This document shows positions 1-6,648 of a DNA stretch of 10,571 nt, piece after piece. Below the pieces are notes generated by a model. That model had not been told where the DNA came from and ran no database searches. It saw only the letters and a list, made by a program, of their open reading frames with translations. The translations under genes and the position numbers were made by a program. The first letter of the stretch is position 1. Each line of letters starts with the position of its first letter. This stretch comes from Crocinitomicaceae bacterium (GTDB lineage: Bacteria > Bacteroidota > Bacteroidia > Flavobacteriales_D > Crocinitomicaceae): assembly GCA_013215515.1 (NCBI GenBank), contig JABSPC010000233.1:1-10571 (forward strand), read 5' to 3'.

Positions 1-2
1 TC

Positions 3-397
3 AATGATGGGTTGAAGTTAGGAATAGAGGCTATGGTTTTTGAAGATACTTGCATGAATGTTGGCGCTGAGTACAATCATAGTGTGACTTTTAATATGCC
101 ACTTCCGAGTGGTAGTGTTTCAGTATGGATATGACTTATGTATATAAACTAAGGACAATTTTAGATGAAACATTGTATTTTGATGTTGATTTAAATTACA
201 TCGCCGATATACAGCATGCGGGAACCGAAATTAATGGTGATGGTTCAGGAACCTTAGGATTTAATACAAAAACGAATCAAGTTTCAAAAGTAAAATTCTA
301 TTCAGAACTTGAAATGAAATTAGATCTAGGGGATTTTGAAATGGTCAATGTTACCAAGGGAACAACTTCTTATGAGATTGTAATAAAGGAACAGTAA
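3..397 (+). pseudogene. Frameshifted 3' part of a gene of unknown function (partial at left edge)
   Basis: Two overlapping plus-strand reading frames look like one protein split by a single-base indel. The frame starting at base 3 is open from the window edge and contains VTFNMPLPSGSVSVW before TGA at 132-134. The adjacent frame opens before ATG 125 and reads MDMTYVYKLRTI through to TAA 395-397. The join near 123-125 would give a continuous beta-rich chain, so I read this as a loss of one base rather than two genes. ATG 131 overlaps the TGA as ATGA, so translational coupling of two proteins cannot be excluded. The 3' half has alternating beta-strand character and a G-D-G-S-G-T turn. It faintly resembles Bacteroidota DUF6263-type secreted proteins, but this is a weak impression. 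The gene converges on the HD gene with 3 bp between their stop codons. The N-terminus, and any signal peptide, lies outside the window. Confidence 0.5.
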
Positions 398-400
398 TTT

Positions 401-1693
401 CTACTTAATGTCCTTGAGCAATGAAAGTTGTTTTGGTTTAGAAGTATTGAAAACGGGATACGCCAAGAAGTATTTCTCAACTGGATTCGAGAGAGCTGAA
501 ATGTTCAAGTTATCTGAAGCTTCACTTACATCCATAATCTCACCGGACTTCATCAATAGATTAATATTTTCCTTCTCGTGGTTGTATGCGTTGTTTGTTA
601 ATTTATCTGTATAAACAAAATGATCGACTTCTGAATCAGAAATATCAATATTTGCTAGAACATTAGCTTTAGCTTCATCAATTCGTTCTTGGGTAAAAGG
701 AATCTTAGAAACTTCAATCTTAAACAATCGACGATCGATGATTCTTCCTGCCAAATTAGAGAGCACTTGATCATCCGAGGATTGCCAGACTTTAATTGCT
801 CCGAGAATATCAAAGTCATCTAACTGCGCGAATTTTTCAAGAACTTCTGGATTGGATTTGAAATCGACCGCAGTAATATCATTCTTCATAAAGAAAGTAA
901 GTGCAGGGCTTGCAAAGATATTCTCTCCTTGTTGCGTTAATTCTTTGGCTCTTCGCAAAACGTGAATTAGCATATACTCAGCGGCAACAACTGTTTTGTG
1001 AAGGTAAACTTGCCAGTACATAATTCTTCTGGCTACAATAAATTTTTCGATTGAATACACTCCCTTTTCTTCAAGAACAAGGCTCCCATTTGAAACAGTC
1101 ATCATTTCAATGATTCTATCGCTTCCTATTTTCCCTTCGCTTACACCAGTATAGAAGCTATCTCTGTTCAAATAGTCCATTCGGTCCATGTCTAGTTGAC
1201 TTGAAACCAATTGGTGTAAAAACTTCTTTGGATATGTATTTCTAAATATTTCGAGTGCAAGATCCAATTCACCATTAAATTCTTCGCTTAAGCGTTCAAT
1301 GAAATAAGTTGAAATGTCTTCGTGAGAAACTCCGCTAACAATATCATGTTCAAGTGCATGACTAAACGGCCCGTGACCGATGTCGTGAAGTAGTATTGCA
1401 AGTAGCGCCGCTTCCTCTTCAGATTGTGTTATTTCATGCCCCTTTCTACGGATTGTAGCTATGGCTTTCGACATGAGGTGCATAGCACCCAAAACATGGT
1501 TAAAACGAGTGTGCAGAGCTCCAGGATACACTAAGTGAGTTAACCCGAGTTGCTTGATTCTTCTAAGTCTCTGAAGAAAAGGGTGTTCTATAATATCGAA
1601 AATAATTTCCTGCGGGATTGAAATAAATCCGTACACGGGATCGTTGAATATTTTCTTTTTGTTATTAATGTTGACTTTCGATTGCAATTGCAT
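401..1693 (-). CDS. HD superfamily phosphohydrolase (dNTPase/SAMHD1-like fold)
   Basis: This is a 430-residue protein from the start chosen here (ATG 1693-1691). The HD fold is shown by H61/H66 in HTRFNHVLGAMH, the H103-D104 doublet in LLHDIGHGPFSHALEH, and the downstream acidic ligand region D168-D173 (QLDMDRMDYLNRD). Together these match the metal-binding pattern of SAMHD1/dNTPase-like enzymes. Such proteins are metal-dependent phosphohydrolases, often acting on nucleotides. The true substrate of this Bacteroidota family is not known to me. The reading frame stays open to ATG 1786, but that start lies inside porX and upstream of a good promoter. Family members begin shortly before the KIFNDPVYGFI motif, so 1693 is preferred. 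The gene is divergent from porX and probably cytoplasmic. It is intact with no missing catalytic residue visible. Confidence 0.85.
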   Translation of the reverse strand: MQLQSKVNINNKKKIFNDPVYGFISIPQEIIFDIIEHPFLQRLRRIKQLGLTHLVYPGALHTRFNHVLGAMHLMSKAIATIRRKGHEITQSEEEAALLAILLHDIGHGPFSHALEHDIVSGVSHEDISTYFIERLSEEFNGELDLALEIFRNTYPKKFLHQLVSSQLDMDRMDYLNRDSFYTGVSEGKIGSDRIIEMMTVSNGSLVLEEKGVYSIEKFIVARRIMYWQVYLHKTVVAAEYMLIHVLRRAKELTQQGENIFASPALTFFMKNDITAVDFKSNPEVLEKFAQLDDFDILGAIKVWQSSDDQVLSNLAGRIIDRRLFKIEVSKIPFTQERIDEAKANVLANIDISDSEVDHFVYTDKLTNNAYNHEKENINLLMKSGEIMDVSEASDNLNISALSNPVEKYFLAYPVFNTSKPKQLSLLKDIK

Positions 1694-1700
1694 ACTTTTA
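1671..1700 (+). promoter_or_regulatory. porX: Candidate porX promoter
   Basis: TTG (1671-1673), a 19-base spacer and TACTTTTA (1693-1700) match the Bacteroidota promoter form with one mismatch in the -7 element (A instead of the final G). The predicted start near 1706 would give a leader of about 30 bases before ATG 1735. It runs against the HD promoter, and the two core elements interleave, so the divergent genes may compete for RNA polymerase. Confidence 0.35.
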
Positions 1701-1711
1701 ATTCCGAATGT

Positions 1712-1740
1712 CAAATCTATAAAATATAAGGCATATGCAA
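1712..1740 (-). promoter_or_regulatory. Bacteroidota-type promoter for the HD gene
   Basis: Read on the minus strand, TTG (1740-1738), an 18-base spacer and TAGATTTG (1719-1712) match the Bacteroidota -33 TTG / -7 TAnnTTTG consensus exactly. Transcription would begin near 1705, just ahead of ATG 1693. This is the main reason for preferring that start over the upstream ATG 1786. The -33 element overlaps the porX start codon region. The call is inferred from sequence only. Confidence 0.55.
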
Positions 1741-3363
1741 GTAAAAATCCTTTGGGCAGACGATGAAATAGACTTATTAAAACCACATATTCTGTTTCTT
1801 GAATCTAAAGGTTACGAGGTTGTTCCGGTTAATAATGGTGCAACAGCGGTAGACAGGAACAAAGATACCGAGTTTGATATTGTTTTTTTGGATGAAAACA
1901 TGCCTGGTATCAGTGGGTTAGATGCATTGGTGTTAATTAAAAAGGACAAGCCGCATGTTCCAGTTGTGATGATCACAAAAAGTGAGGAAGAGCACATAAT
2001 GGAAGAAGCCATTGGGAGTGATATTGCGGATTATTTGATTAAACCTGTGAATCCAAATCAGATTTTACTTGCAATTAAAAAGAATCTAGATAAAAATAAG
2101 CTCGTTTCTCAAACGACCAATTCTAATTATCAAAAAGAGTTCAAAGAACTTGGAATGCAGCTAAACAGCCGCTTGGATATTAAAGAGTGGTACGACGTTT
2201 ATGATCAATTGGTTTATTGGGAGTTGAAGCTTCAAGAAATTGAAGACTCTGGAATGCAGGAGATTATTAATATGCAAAAGAAGGAGGCTAATACACAGTT
2301 TTCTCGATTTATTGAAGATAATTATTTGGATTGGTTAAATGGAGTGGAGGAGTCACCACAAATGATTCATACACTGTTCAAAAATAAGATCAATCCCATT
2401 TTGGAAAATGAATCCGCCTTTGTTCTTGTGATAGACAATTTAAGATACGATCAGTGGAAGGTATTGAGCCCAATATTCTCGAAATATTACAATATAATTA
2501 ATGAAGAGATCATTTATTCGATCTTGCCAACTGCGACTCAATATGCTCGTAATGCTTTCTTTGCAGGCTTAATGCCTTCTGAGATTGCTAAAAAGTATCC
2601 GAATCTTTGGTTGAACGAAGAGGATGAGGGGAGTAAAAATAAATATGAAGCTGAACTGTTAGAAGCTCAATTGAAAAGGTTAGGTAGAGATATTAAGTGG
2701 TCGTACAATAAGATCACAAGTCTCGATGCTGGAAAACGGCTCTCAGATAATTTCACGAAGCTTTTAGATAATAAATTAAACGTGATTGTCTGGAACTTTG
2801 TAGACATGCTTTCTCACGCTAGAACAGACATGGAAGTAATTAAAGAACTTGCTGATGATGAATCGGCTTATAGATCTTTGACGCTGTCTTGGTTTGAACA
2901 TTCGCCTCTTCACGAAATCGTCAAGAAATGCGCTGAAGCTGGGAAAAAGCTTATTGTCACTACAGATCATGGAACCGTTCGTGTAAACAATCCCGTTAAA
3001 ATTTTGGGGGAGAGAAGCACAAATACAAACTTGAGGTACAAAGTCGGGAGAAACCTTTCTTATAAAGAGAAAGAAGTGTTCCAAGTTAAAGATCCTTCTG
3101 AAGGGTTCTTACCGAAGAGTGGACTTTCTTCTGAGTTTGTGTTTACGAGAGAGAATGACTTTTTTGTGTATCCAAACAACTACAATCATTTTGTGAAGCA
3201 TTACGGTAATACGTTCCAGCATGGAGGAATTTCGCTTGAAGAAGTATTAATTCCATACGTTGAAATGGAACCAAAATCTGATAAAGGGGGGACTACTGAA
3301 AGCCAATCGGCTGCAGCAGCTCCAAAGAGAGATGTTTCTCGTTTTTCAAGAAGGAGACGATAA
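1735..3363 (+). CDS. porX: PorX: T9SS two-component response regulator with PglZ phosphodiesterase domain
   Basis: This is a 542-residue protein with the PorX architecture. Residues 1-120 form a CheY-like receiver with acidic pocket D9/D10, phosphoacceptor D53 in FLDENMPG, T81 and K103. Residues 125-215 are a helical linker. Residues 225-510 are a PglZ/alkaline-phosphatase superfamily domain. Likely zinc ligands are D234 (VIDNLRYDQ), T266/T268 (PTATQ), D357 and H361 (VDMLSH), D411-H412 (TTDHG) and H496 (FQHGG). All expected catalytic positions are present. PorX pairs with the PorY sensor kinase and controls type IX secretion. Published structural work showed zinc-dependent phosphodiesterase activity on oligonucleotides. 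The last 35 residues are a low-complexity S/A/R-rich basic tail ending RFSRRRR. A degenerate second copy of the final 49 codons lies at 4135-4281. The gene is intact and its length is normal for the family. Confidence 0.95.
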   Translation: MQVKILWADDEIDLLKPHILFLESKGYEVVPVNNGATAVDRNKDTEFDIVFLDENMPGISGLDALVLIKKDKPHVPVVMITKSEEEHIMEEAIGSDIADYLIKPVNPNQILLAIKKNLDKNKLVSQTTNSNYQKEFKELGMQLNSRLDIKEWYDVYDQLVYWELKLQEIEDSGMQEIINMQKKEANTQFSRFIEDNYLDWLNGVEESPQMIHTLFKNKINPILENESAFVLVIDNLRYDQWKVLSPIFSKYYNIINEEIIYSILPTATQYARNAFFAGLMPSEIAKKYPNLWLNEEDEGSKNKYEAELLEAQLKRLGRDIKWSYNKITSLDAGKRLSDNFTKLLDNKLNVIVWNFVDMLSHARTDMEVIKELADDESAYRSLTLSWFEHSPLHEIVKKCAEAGKKLIVTTDHGTVRVNNPVKILGERSTNTNLRYKVGRNLSYKEKEVFQVKDPSEGFLPKSGLSSEFVFTRENDFFVYPNNYNHFVKHYGNTFQHGGISLEEVLIPYVEMEPKSDKGGTTESQSAAAAPKRDVSRFSRRRR

Positions 3364-3393
3364 TATTGACTACCGCCATTAATTAAAGTTGTA

Positions 3394-4098
3394 ATGAGAC
3401 AATTTATTATTCTATTATTTTTCGTGCCGTTAATAGGTAATGGACAGGTTAACAATTCCACATGGGGAGTGGCCGATACATTAATTACAATTTCGAAAAA
3501 CACTGATTATGGCCCCGTGCATGATTACATTGAGCTCTTCAATAATTCTGGACAAGACCTTCAAATGCGATGGGTCTGCCTTGAGCCGACTAGCTGACCA
3601 TCGTTGTGGGTAACAAATTTCACAGACCCAGACAATAATTATAGCGATGTCCAAAATTCAGATAGCGCTGATTTTATATTATTGGATCCACCTCTTTGGT
3701 CTAATAAATTGATAATAGGAGTCGCACATATGTCTTTTGCACATAATGATACCGTAAGCTTCAGGGTTTGGCCTGTTAACTTCCCACATGATTATTTAAC
3801 TTTGCATTATGTGATTGAAATAGCATAGGGCAATGCTTGGGCTTCAATTGATGAAAATGACATTAGTTATAAGTACTTTTTTGATCCAGAAAATAGAACA
3901 CTTCATTTTGATGGAGCCGATGAAAATGTCGATATAACTATTTATTCATTAACTGGTCAGCTGGTATTTAGTGCAAGTAATTATTCACTCGTAAATTCTG
4001 AGTCGATTGATCTTTCAAAGTATAGTAATGAAATGCTAATCGTTAATGTAGTTGGAGTTTCTAAGCAAGTGAGTTCATTTAAAATTCAAGTGCATTAA
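3394..4098 (+). pseudogene. T9SS sorting-domain secreted protein, broken by two in-frame stops
   Basis: One reading frame of 234 positions runs from ATG 3394 to TAA 4096-4098. It is interrupted only by TGA at 3595-3597 (codon 68) and TAG at 3826-3828 (codon 145), with no frameshift. It begins with a signal peptide (MRQFIILLFFVPLIGNGQ). A beta-rich ectodomain containing NFTDPDNNY and VWPVNFPHD follows. Positions 160-234 look like a type A T9SS C-terminal sorting domain: DITIYSLTGQLVF, then IDLSKYSNEM, then a final KIQVH. Single substitutions would restore sense codons (TGG to TGA, CAG to TAG), and both flanks continue smoothly. I therefore read it as a dead gene for an exported cargo protein. 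Stop-codon readthrough is unlikely, because two different stops are involved and the adjacent porX copy is also degraded. The ectodomain function is unknown. It lies between the two porX 3' ends. Confidence 0.75.
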
Positions 4099-4119
4099 TT
4101 TGTATACTTACATTGAAGC

Positions 4120-4140
4120 ATCGAGTATTAGAGACAACAT
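4120..4140 (+). repeat. Imperfect 21-bp direct repeat, left copy (possible island edge)
   Basis: This segment matches 10211-10231 at 18 of 21 positions, including an uninterrupted ATCGAGTATTA. It sits at the left end of the porX 3' fragment, while the partner abuts the tsaE start codon. The pair brackets the porX fragment plus the whole polysaccharide locus. By rough estimate such a match could still arise by chance in a 10-kb AT-rich window, so its meaning rests on its location. Confidence 0.35.
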
Positions 4141-4281
4141 TGAAGGATTTCGCTCGAAGAAGTATTAATTCCATACGTTGAAATGGAACCGAAATCGGAT
4201 AAAGAGGGAACCACCGATAGGCAACTGACTGCGGCAGCTTCAATATGAGATGTTTCTAGCTTTTCGAGAAGAAGGAAATAG
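4135..4281 (+). pseudogene. Degenerate second copy of the porX 3' end (49 codons)
   Basis: This 147-bp stretch aligns without gaps to 3217-3363, the last 49 codons of porX including the stop. Hand count gives 118 of 147 bases identical (about 80%). By codon, 25 are identical, 11 synonymous, 10 nonsynonymous, two became stops (TGA at 4141-4143 and 4246-4248), and the terminal TAA became TAG. The core corresponding to ISLEEVLIPYVEMEPKSDK is almost perfect. There is no start codon or upstream domain, so it cannot make PorX. The many synonymous changes suggest divergence at least partly as a working gene, for example in a related strain, before decay here. Similarity may extend weakly left to about 4113 (shared GAAGCAT). 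Confidence 0.85.
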
Positions 4282-4305
4282 GTTTTACCTTTCAAATTAT
4301 ATTTT

Positions 4306-5412
4306 TTAGGCACTTCGCTTTCGTTTGATAACAATGTTGATAATAGCTTTGAAAGCCAATTTCATGTCCGTTCGAAATGAGTCTTTTTTTTGCAACCTCA
4401 AATACATTTCTTCTGCTTGAAAAACACCTTCTTTAGATGGGTTTTTATCGAACGCCACATATGGAGGTATACAACCAGGTTTTCTCTTCTCTCTCAATTT
4501 TTGTAAATGCTTAGGAATGTCTTGATAATACCGATCCGACACAGGCCTGATGCCTACAAGCTTCATTTCTCCTTTGAAAACATTAATTAGTTGGGGTAAT
4601 TCATCAATCCAGTATCGCCGAAAAATTTTACCCCACCTTGTCAATCTAAAATCATTTGCTGGTTTTCCATTGCTACCATATCCATAAGTTTTCAATACAT
4701 AGTCCTGAAGGTATTCTGAATACGGATGCATAGTTCTTAATTTATACACGCCTATTGTTTTTCCATTTTGTCCTCTTCTTGGCATTTTGTAAAGTAGACC
4801 GTAGCTGGGTTGATCGTCTCTAATGGGCTCACCAGACTTAATAACTGAGAAGTAAAGAAATCCATCAATATCATCATTGATTTCAGAAATAGTGAATCCA
4901 GATCTTACCATACGTCCGCAAATTTCTGCTTTCGATATCCTTCTATTCTTGCCTCTCGTCAAAAAGAAATATATGGGTTTTATTAATTTTACTTTGGGTG
5001 GAATTCTATGAAATATAAATTCAAAAATAGATGCAATTTCCCCTATACGAAGTTTGTTAGTTCGCTTTCTATTCGAAACACGTTGTTCGTTTGTTTGAAT
5101 GTAGCCAACAAAGACTCCACCAACTGTTAATTTTGTATTTACATTTTCGAAAAAGGAATCGATGTGTCGAACATTATTAAATTTCTTTAAGCTTACAATT
5201 CCGGTATGTCTTTCTTCCTCTTTACCAAGATTGAAATCATCTTTGCTATAGATGAGCCGTGTCGAAACATAATTTAAATTCATTTGAGCCGAAACGAAGT
5301 TAAGTCCCATGTTGCCAATGGCATCTTTAACGAAGTCGATCTTGGATTTTTTGACTAGCCGAGATTCACTAATTTTGACTTCTATCGGTATGTATCTTTT
5401 TAAATTTCTCAT
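4306..5412 (-). CDS. Polyprenyl-phosphate sugar-1-phosphate transferase with N-terminal methyltransferase-like domain
   Basis: This is a 368-residue protein. Residues 205-345 form a bacterial sugar transferase (PF02397-type) domain: KLRTMHPYSEYLQ (224-236), RLTRWGKIFRRYWIDELPQL with the D270-E271 dyad, and VGIRP (286-290). Such enzymes start glycan assembly by moving a sugar phosphate from a nucleotide sugar to undecaprenyl phosphate at the inner membrane. Residues 30-190 contain LKKFNNVRHIDSFFENVN and LTVGGVFVGYIQT, which resemble a degenerate SAM-methyltransferase fold. No polytopic N-terminal membrane region of the WbaP/WcaJ kind is seen. This composite form is known to me from other Bacteroidota. 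It is the last gene of the minus-strand polysaccharide operon, 113 bp after the DUF354 gene. Its start codon lies within a 25-bp tandem repeat. The gene is intact. Confidence 0.85.
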   Translation of the reverse strand: MRNLKRYIPIEVKISESRLVKKSKIDFVKDAIGNMGLNFVSAQMNLNYVSTRLIYSKDDFNLGKEEERHTGIVSLKKFNNVRHIDSFFENVNTKLTVGGVFVGYIQTNEQRVSNRKRTNKLRIGEIASIFEFIFHRIPPKVKLIKPIYFFLTRGKNRRISKAEICGRMVRSGFTISEINDDIDGFLYFSVIKSGEPIRDDQPSYGLLYKMPRRGQNGKTIGVYKLRTMHPYSEYLQDYVLKTYGYGSNGKPANDFRLTRWGKIFRRYWIDELPQLINVFKGEMKLVGIRPVSDRYYQDIPKHLQKLREKRKPGCIPPYVAFDKNPSKEGVFQAEEMYLRLQKKDSFRTDMKLAFKAIINIVIKRKRSA

Positions 5413-5457
5413 AGAGCAAATTCAATAAATTTCCCATAGAGCAAATTCAATAAATTT
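5401..5457. repeat. 25-bp tandem repeat (about 2.3 units) across the sugar transferase start
   Basis: Units at 5401-5425 and 5426-5450 differ at one base (5409 versus 5434), and a 7-base partial unit follows to 5457. On the minus strand each full unit carries the motif GAATTTGCTCTATG. The start region is therefore duplicated, giving ATG at 5412 (true start) and ATG at 5437 (25 bases upstream, different frame, 22-codon ORF ending inside the gene). Gain or loss of a unit would change the leader or start context but not the downstream frame. Confidence 0.85.
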
Positions 5458-5460
5458 TCT

Positions 5461-5499
5461 CTAGAGGGGAAAGAATAATATCCGAAAGGGATTATCTAG
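5461..5499 (-). terminator. Weak hairpin between glycosyltransferase and sugar transferase genes
   Basis: ATAAT (5475-5479), a bulged A, TCC, a GAAA loop, GGG and ATTAT (5491-5495) form an 8-bp stem with one wobble pair on the plus-strand reading. CTAGA (5461-5465) and TCTAG (5495-5499) overlap its outer part and could pair instead. On the minus strand it is followed by TCTTTCCCC, only a poor U-tract. It may attenuate read-through into the sugar transferase gene, but a functional terminator is uncertain. Confidence 0.25.
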
Positions 5500-5525
5500 T
5501 TTCCTAATGATTTGATTAAAACTAC

Positions 5526-6644
5526 TCATGCAACATCTTTGTTTTCGGCAACTGAAGGTTCAATATTGCTTATTGAATCTACGGATAACTCCATCATATT
5601 AAGAGTGTAATTAGTGAAAAAACGAACTAAAAATTCGGTTACATTAATTTTGTGCTCCAACATTTTTAATTGGCGCAATTTAAATACAGAAGAGAAATTG
5701 TGCATTTCCAAAATATTTTCCAGCTTGTTGAATAATTCAATTTGTTGACCTATCTGAAATCCAAATGTTAGTTTGTACTTTGATTCTAATTCTTCTAATA
5801 CAGAAATTCGGCCAGCAAAACTGCTATATCGAAGTGATGGAACACCAAGAACAGCTGCCTCGACGCTCATACTTTGACTATCGCAAATGAGAATTTTAGC
5901 GTGGGCAAGAATGTGATGCATGTCTACGGGATCTATTTTAAGAACGCGTTCTGCATATTTTTTTGGAATGCTACCTTCCGCTGAAATTAATGGAATAATG
6001 TTTTTTTTCTCGAGAGTTTTGATAATACGATCAAGTAAAGAATGAGAAATTCCTTTGACACCTTCGTCATGATATGCGGACAGTTTTGCAAGTCTAATAA
6101 TTGCATAGTCTTTATCAATATTATACTTCTCAACATTTGATATATTAGGAGTAAATACATCTGGGTGTAGATATCCCAACTTCATATATCCATCATACCC
6201 GAATTTTTTACTCGTCCATTTTCCGACACTACATACATTGGGGCATAAAATAGTTGAAGTAAATGGGTAGGTTATCTGGGCGAGTGGTTTAATTACTTCG
6301 TAATCATCTTCAAGAATAGTAATTCTTGGGATGTTTATTATTTTCCCCAATTGTGCAAATGATGCGTCCGAACTTATTAAGAGATCTGGTTGGAATAATT
6401 TTAAAATTGGATACATCAATCGATTTCTCTTCAAAAGACTAGTCATAGTTGCAAGTCTTGAATTTTTACGTTCTTTAGGAAGAATATTAGTGAATTCGAA
6501 GCCGCTGGCTTGAACTAAAGTTTCTAGAACGTCCTTCTTTTTAAGTAAAATGAGAACCTCATGATTTTGTTGTTTGAGTTCTTTAATTGTTTGACGGACA
6601 AATAAGAATTGTGCTGGGTGTCCAAAGTAAAATGCAATTTTCAT
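5526..6644 (-). CDS. DUF354-type glycosyltransferase (GT-B fold)
   Basis: This is a 372-residue protein starting MKIAFYFGHPAQFLFVRQTI, the N-terminal Rossmann signature of the DUF354 family. That family is related to non-hydrolysing UDP-GlcNAc 2-epimerases and GT-B transferases. Other signatures are SSDASFAQLG (91-100), GYLHPDVFTPN (157-167), RLAKLSAYHDEG (184-195) and a donor-binding segment CDSQSMSVEAAVLGVPSLR (254-272) that includes E263. It probably transfers a sugar during repeat-unit assembly at the inner face of the cytoplasmic membrane; donor and acceptor are unknown. ATG 6644 lies 4 bp after the stop of the preceding GT4 gene, so the two are cotranscribed and probably coupled. The last 25 residues are a loose, acidic tail. 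No disruption is seen. Confidence 0.75.
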   Translation of the reverse strand: MKIAFYFGHPAQFLFVRQTIKELKQQNHEVLILLKKKDVLETLVQASGFEFTNILPKERKNSRLATMTSLLKRNRLMYPILKLFQPDLLISSDASFAQLGKIINIPRITILEDDYEVIKPLAQITYPFTSTILCPNVCSVGKWTSKKFGYDGYMKLGYLHPDVFTPNISNVEKYNIDKDYAIIRLAKLSAYHDEGVKGISHSLLDRIIKTLEKKNIIPLISAEGSIPKKYAERVLKIDPVDMHHILAHAKILICDSQSMSVEAAVLGVPSLRYSSFAGRISVLEELESKYKLTFGFQIGQQIELFNKLENILEMHNFSSVFKLRQLKMLEHKINVTEFLVRFFTNYTLNMMELSVDSISNIEPSVAENKDVA

Positions 6645-6648
6645 GATA

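Noticed and set aside
386-415. AAGGA-bulge-CA / TG-TCCTT hairpin at the convergent stops (possible terminator)
   Set aside because: It is a seven-pair stem with a bulge and a 15-base loop, no U-tract, and overlaps both stop codons. Too weak to call.
1694-1786. Upstream in-frame ATG extending the HD protein by 31 residues
   Set aside because: The extension overlaps porX coding on the other strand, lies upstream of a perfect promoter match, and its sequence is unlike the family N-terminus.
2776-3084. Minus-strand ORF of 102 residues inside porX
   Set aside because: It is antisense to the zinc-site region of PorX, with no family signature or start signal.
3595-3828. TGA and TAG as recoding (selenocysteine, pyrrolysine or alternative code)
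   Set aside because: Two different stops occur in one gene and a third (TAA) in wzx. Intact neighbours use normal stops, and the adjacent porX copy is plainly degraded. Nonsense mutation is simpler.
3364-4281. A complete small integrative element inserted at the porX 3' end
   Set aside because: The bracketed DNA (about 0.9 kb) holds only a dead cargo gene and no integrase, so a self-mobile element is not supported. It is kept only as a recombination scar.
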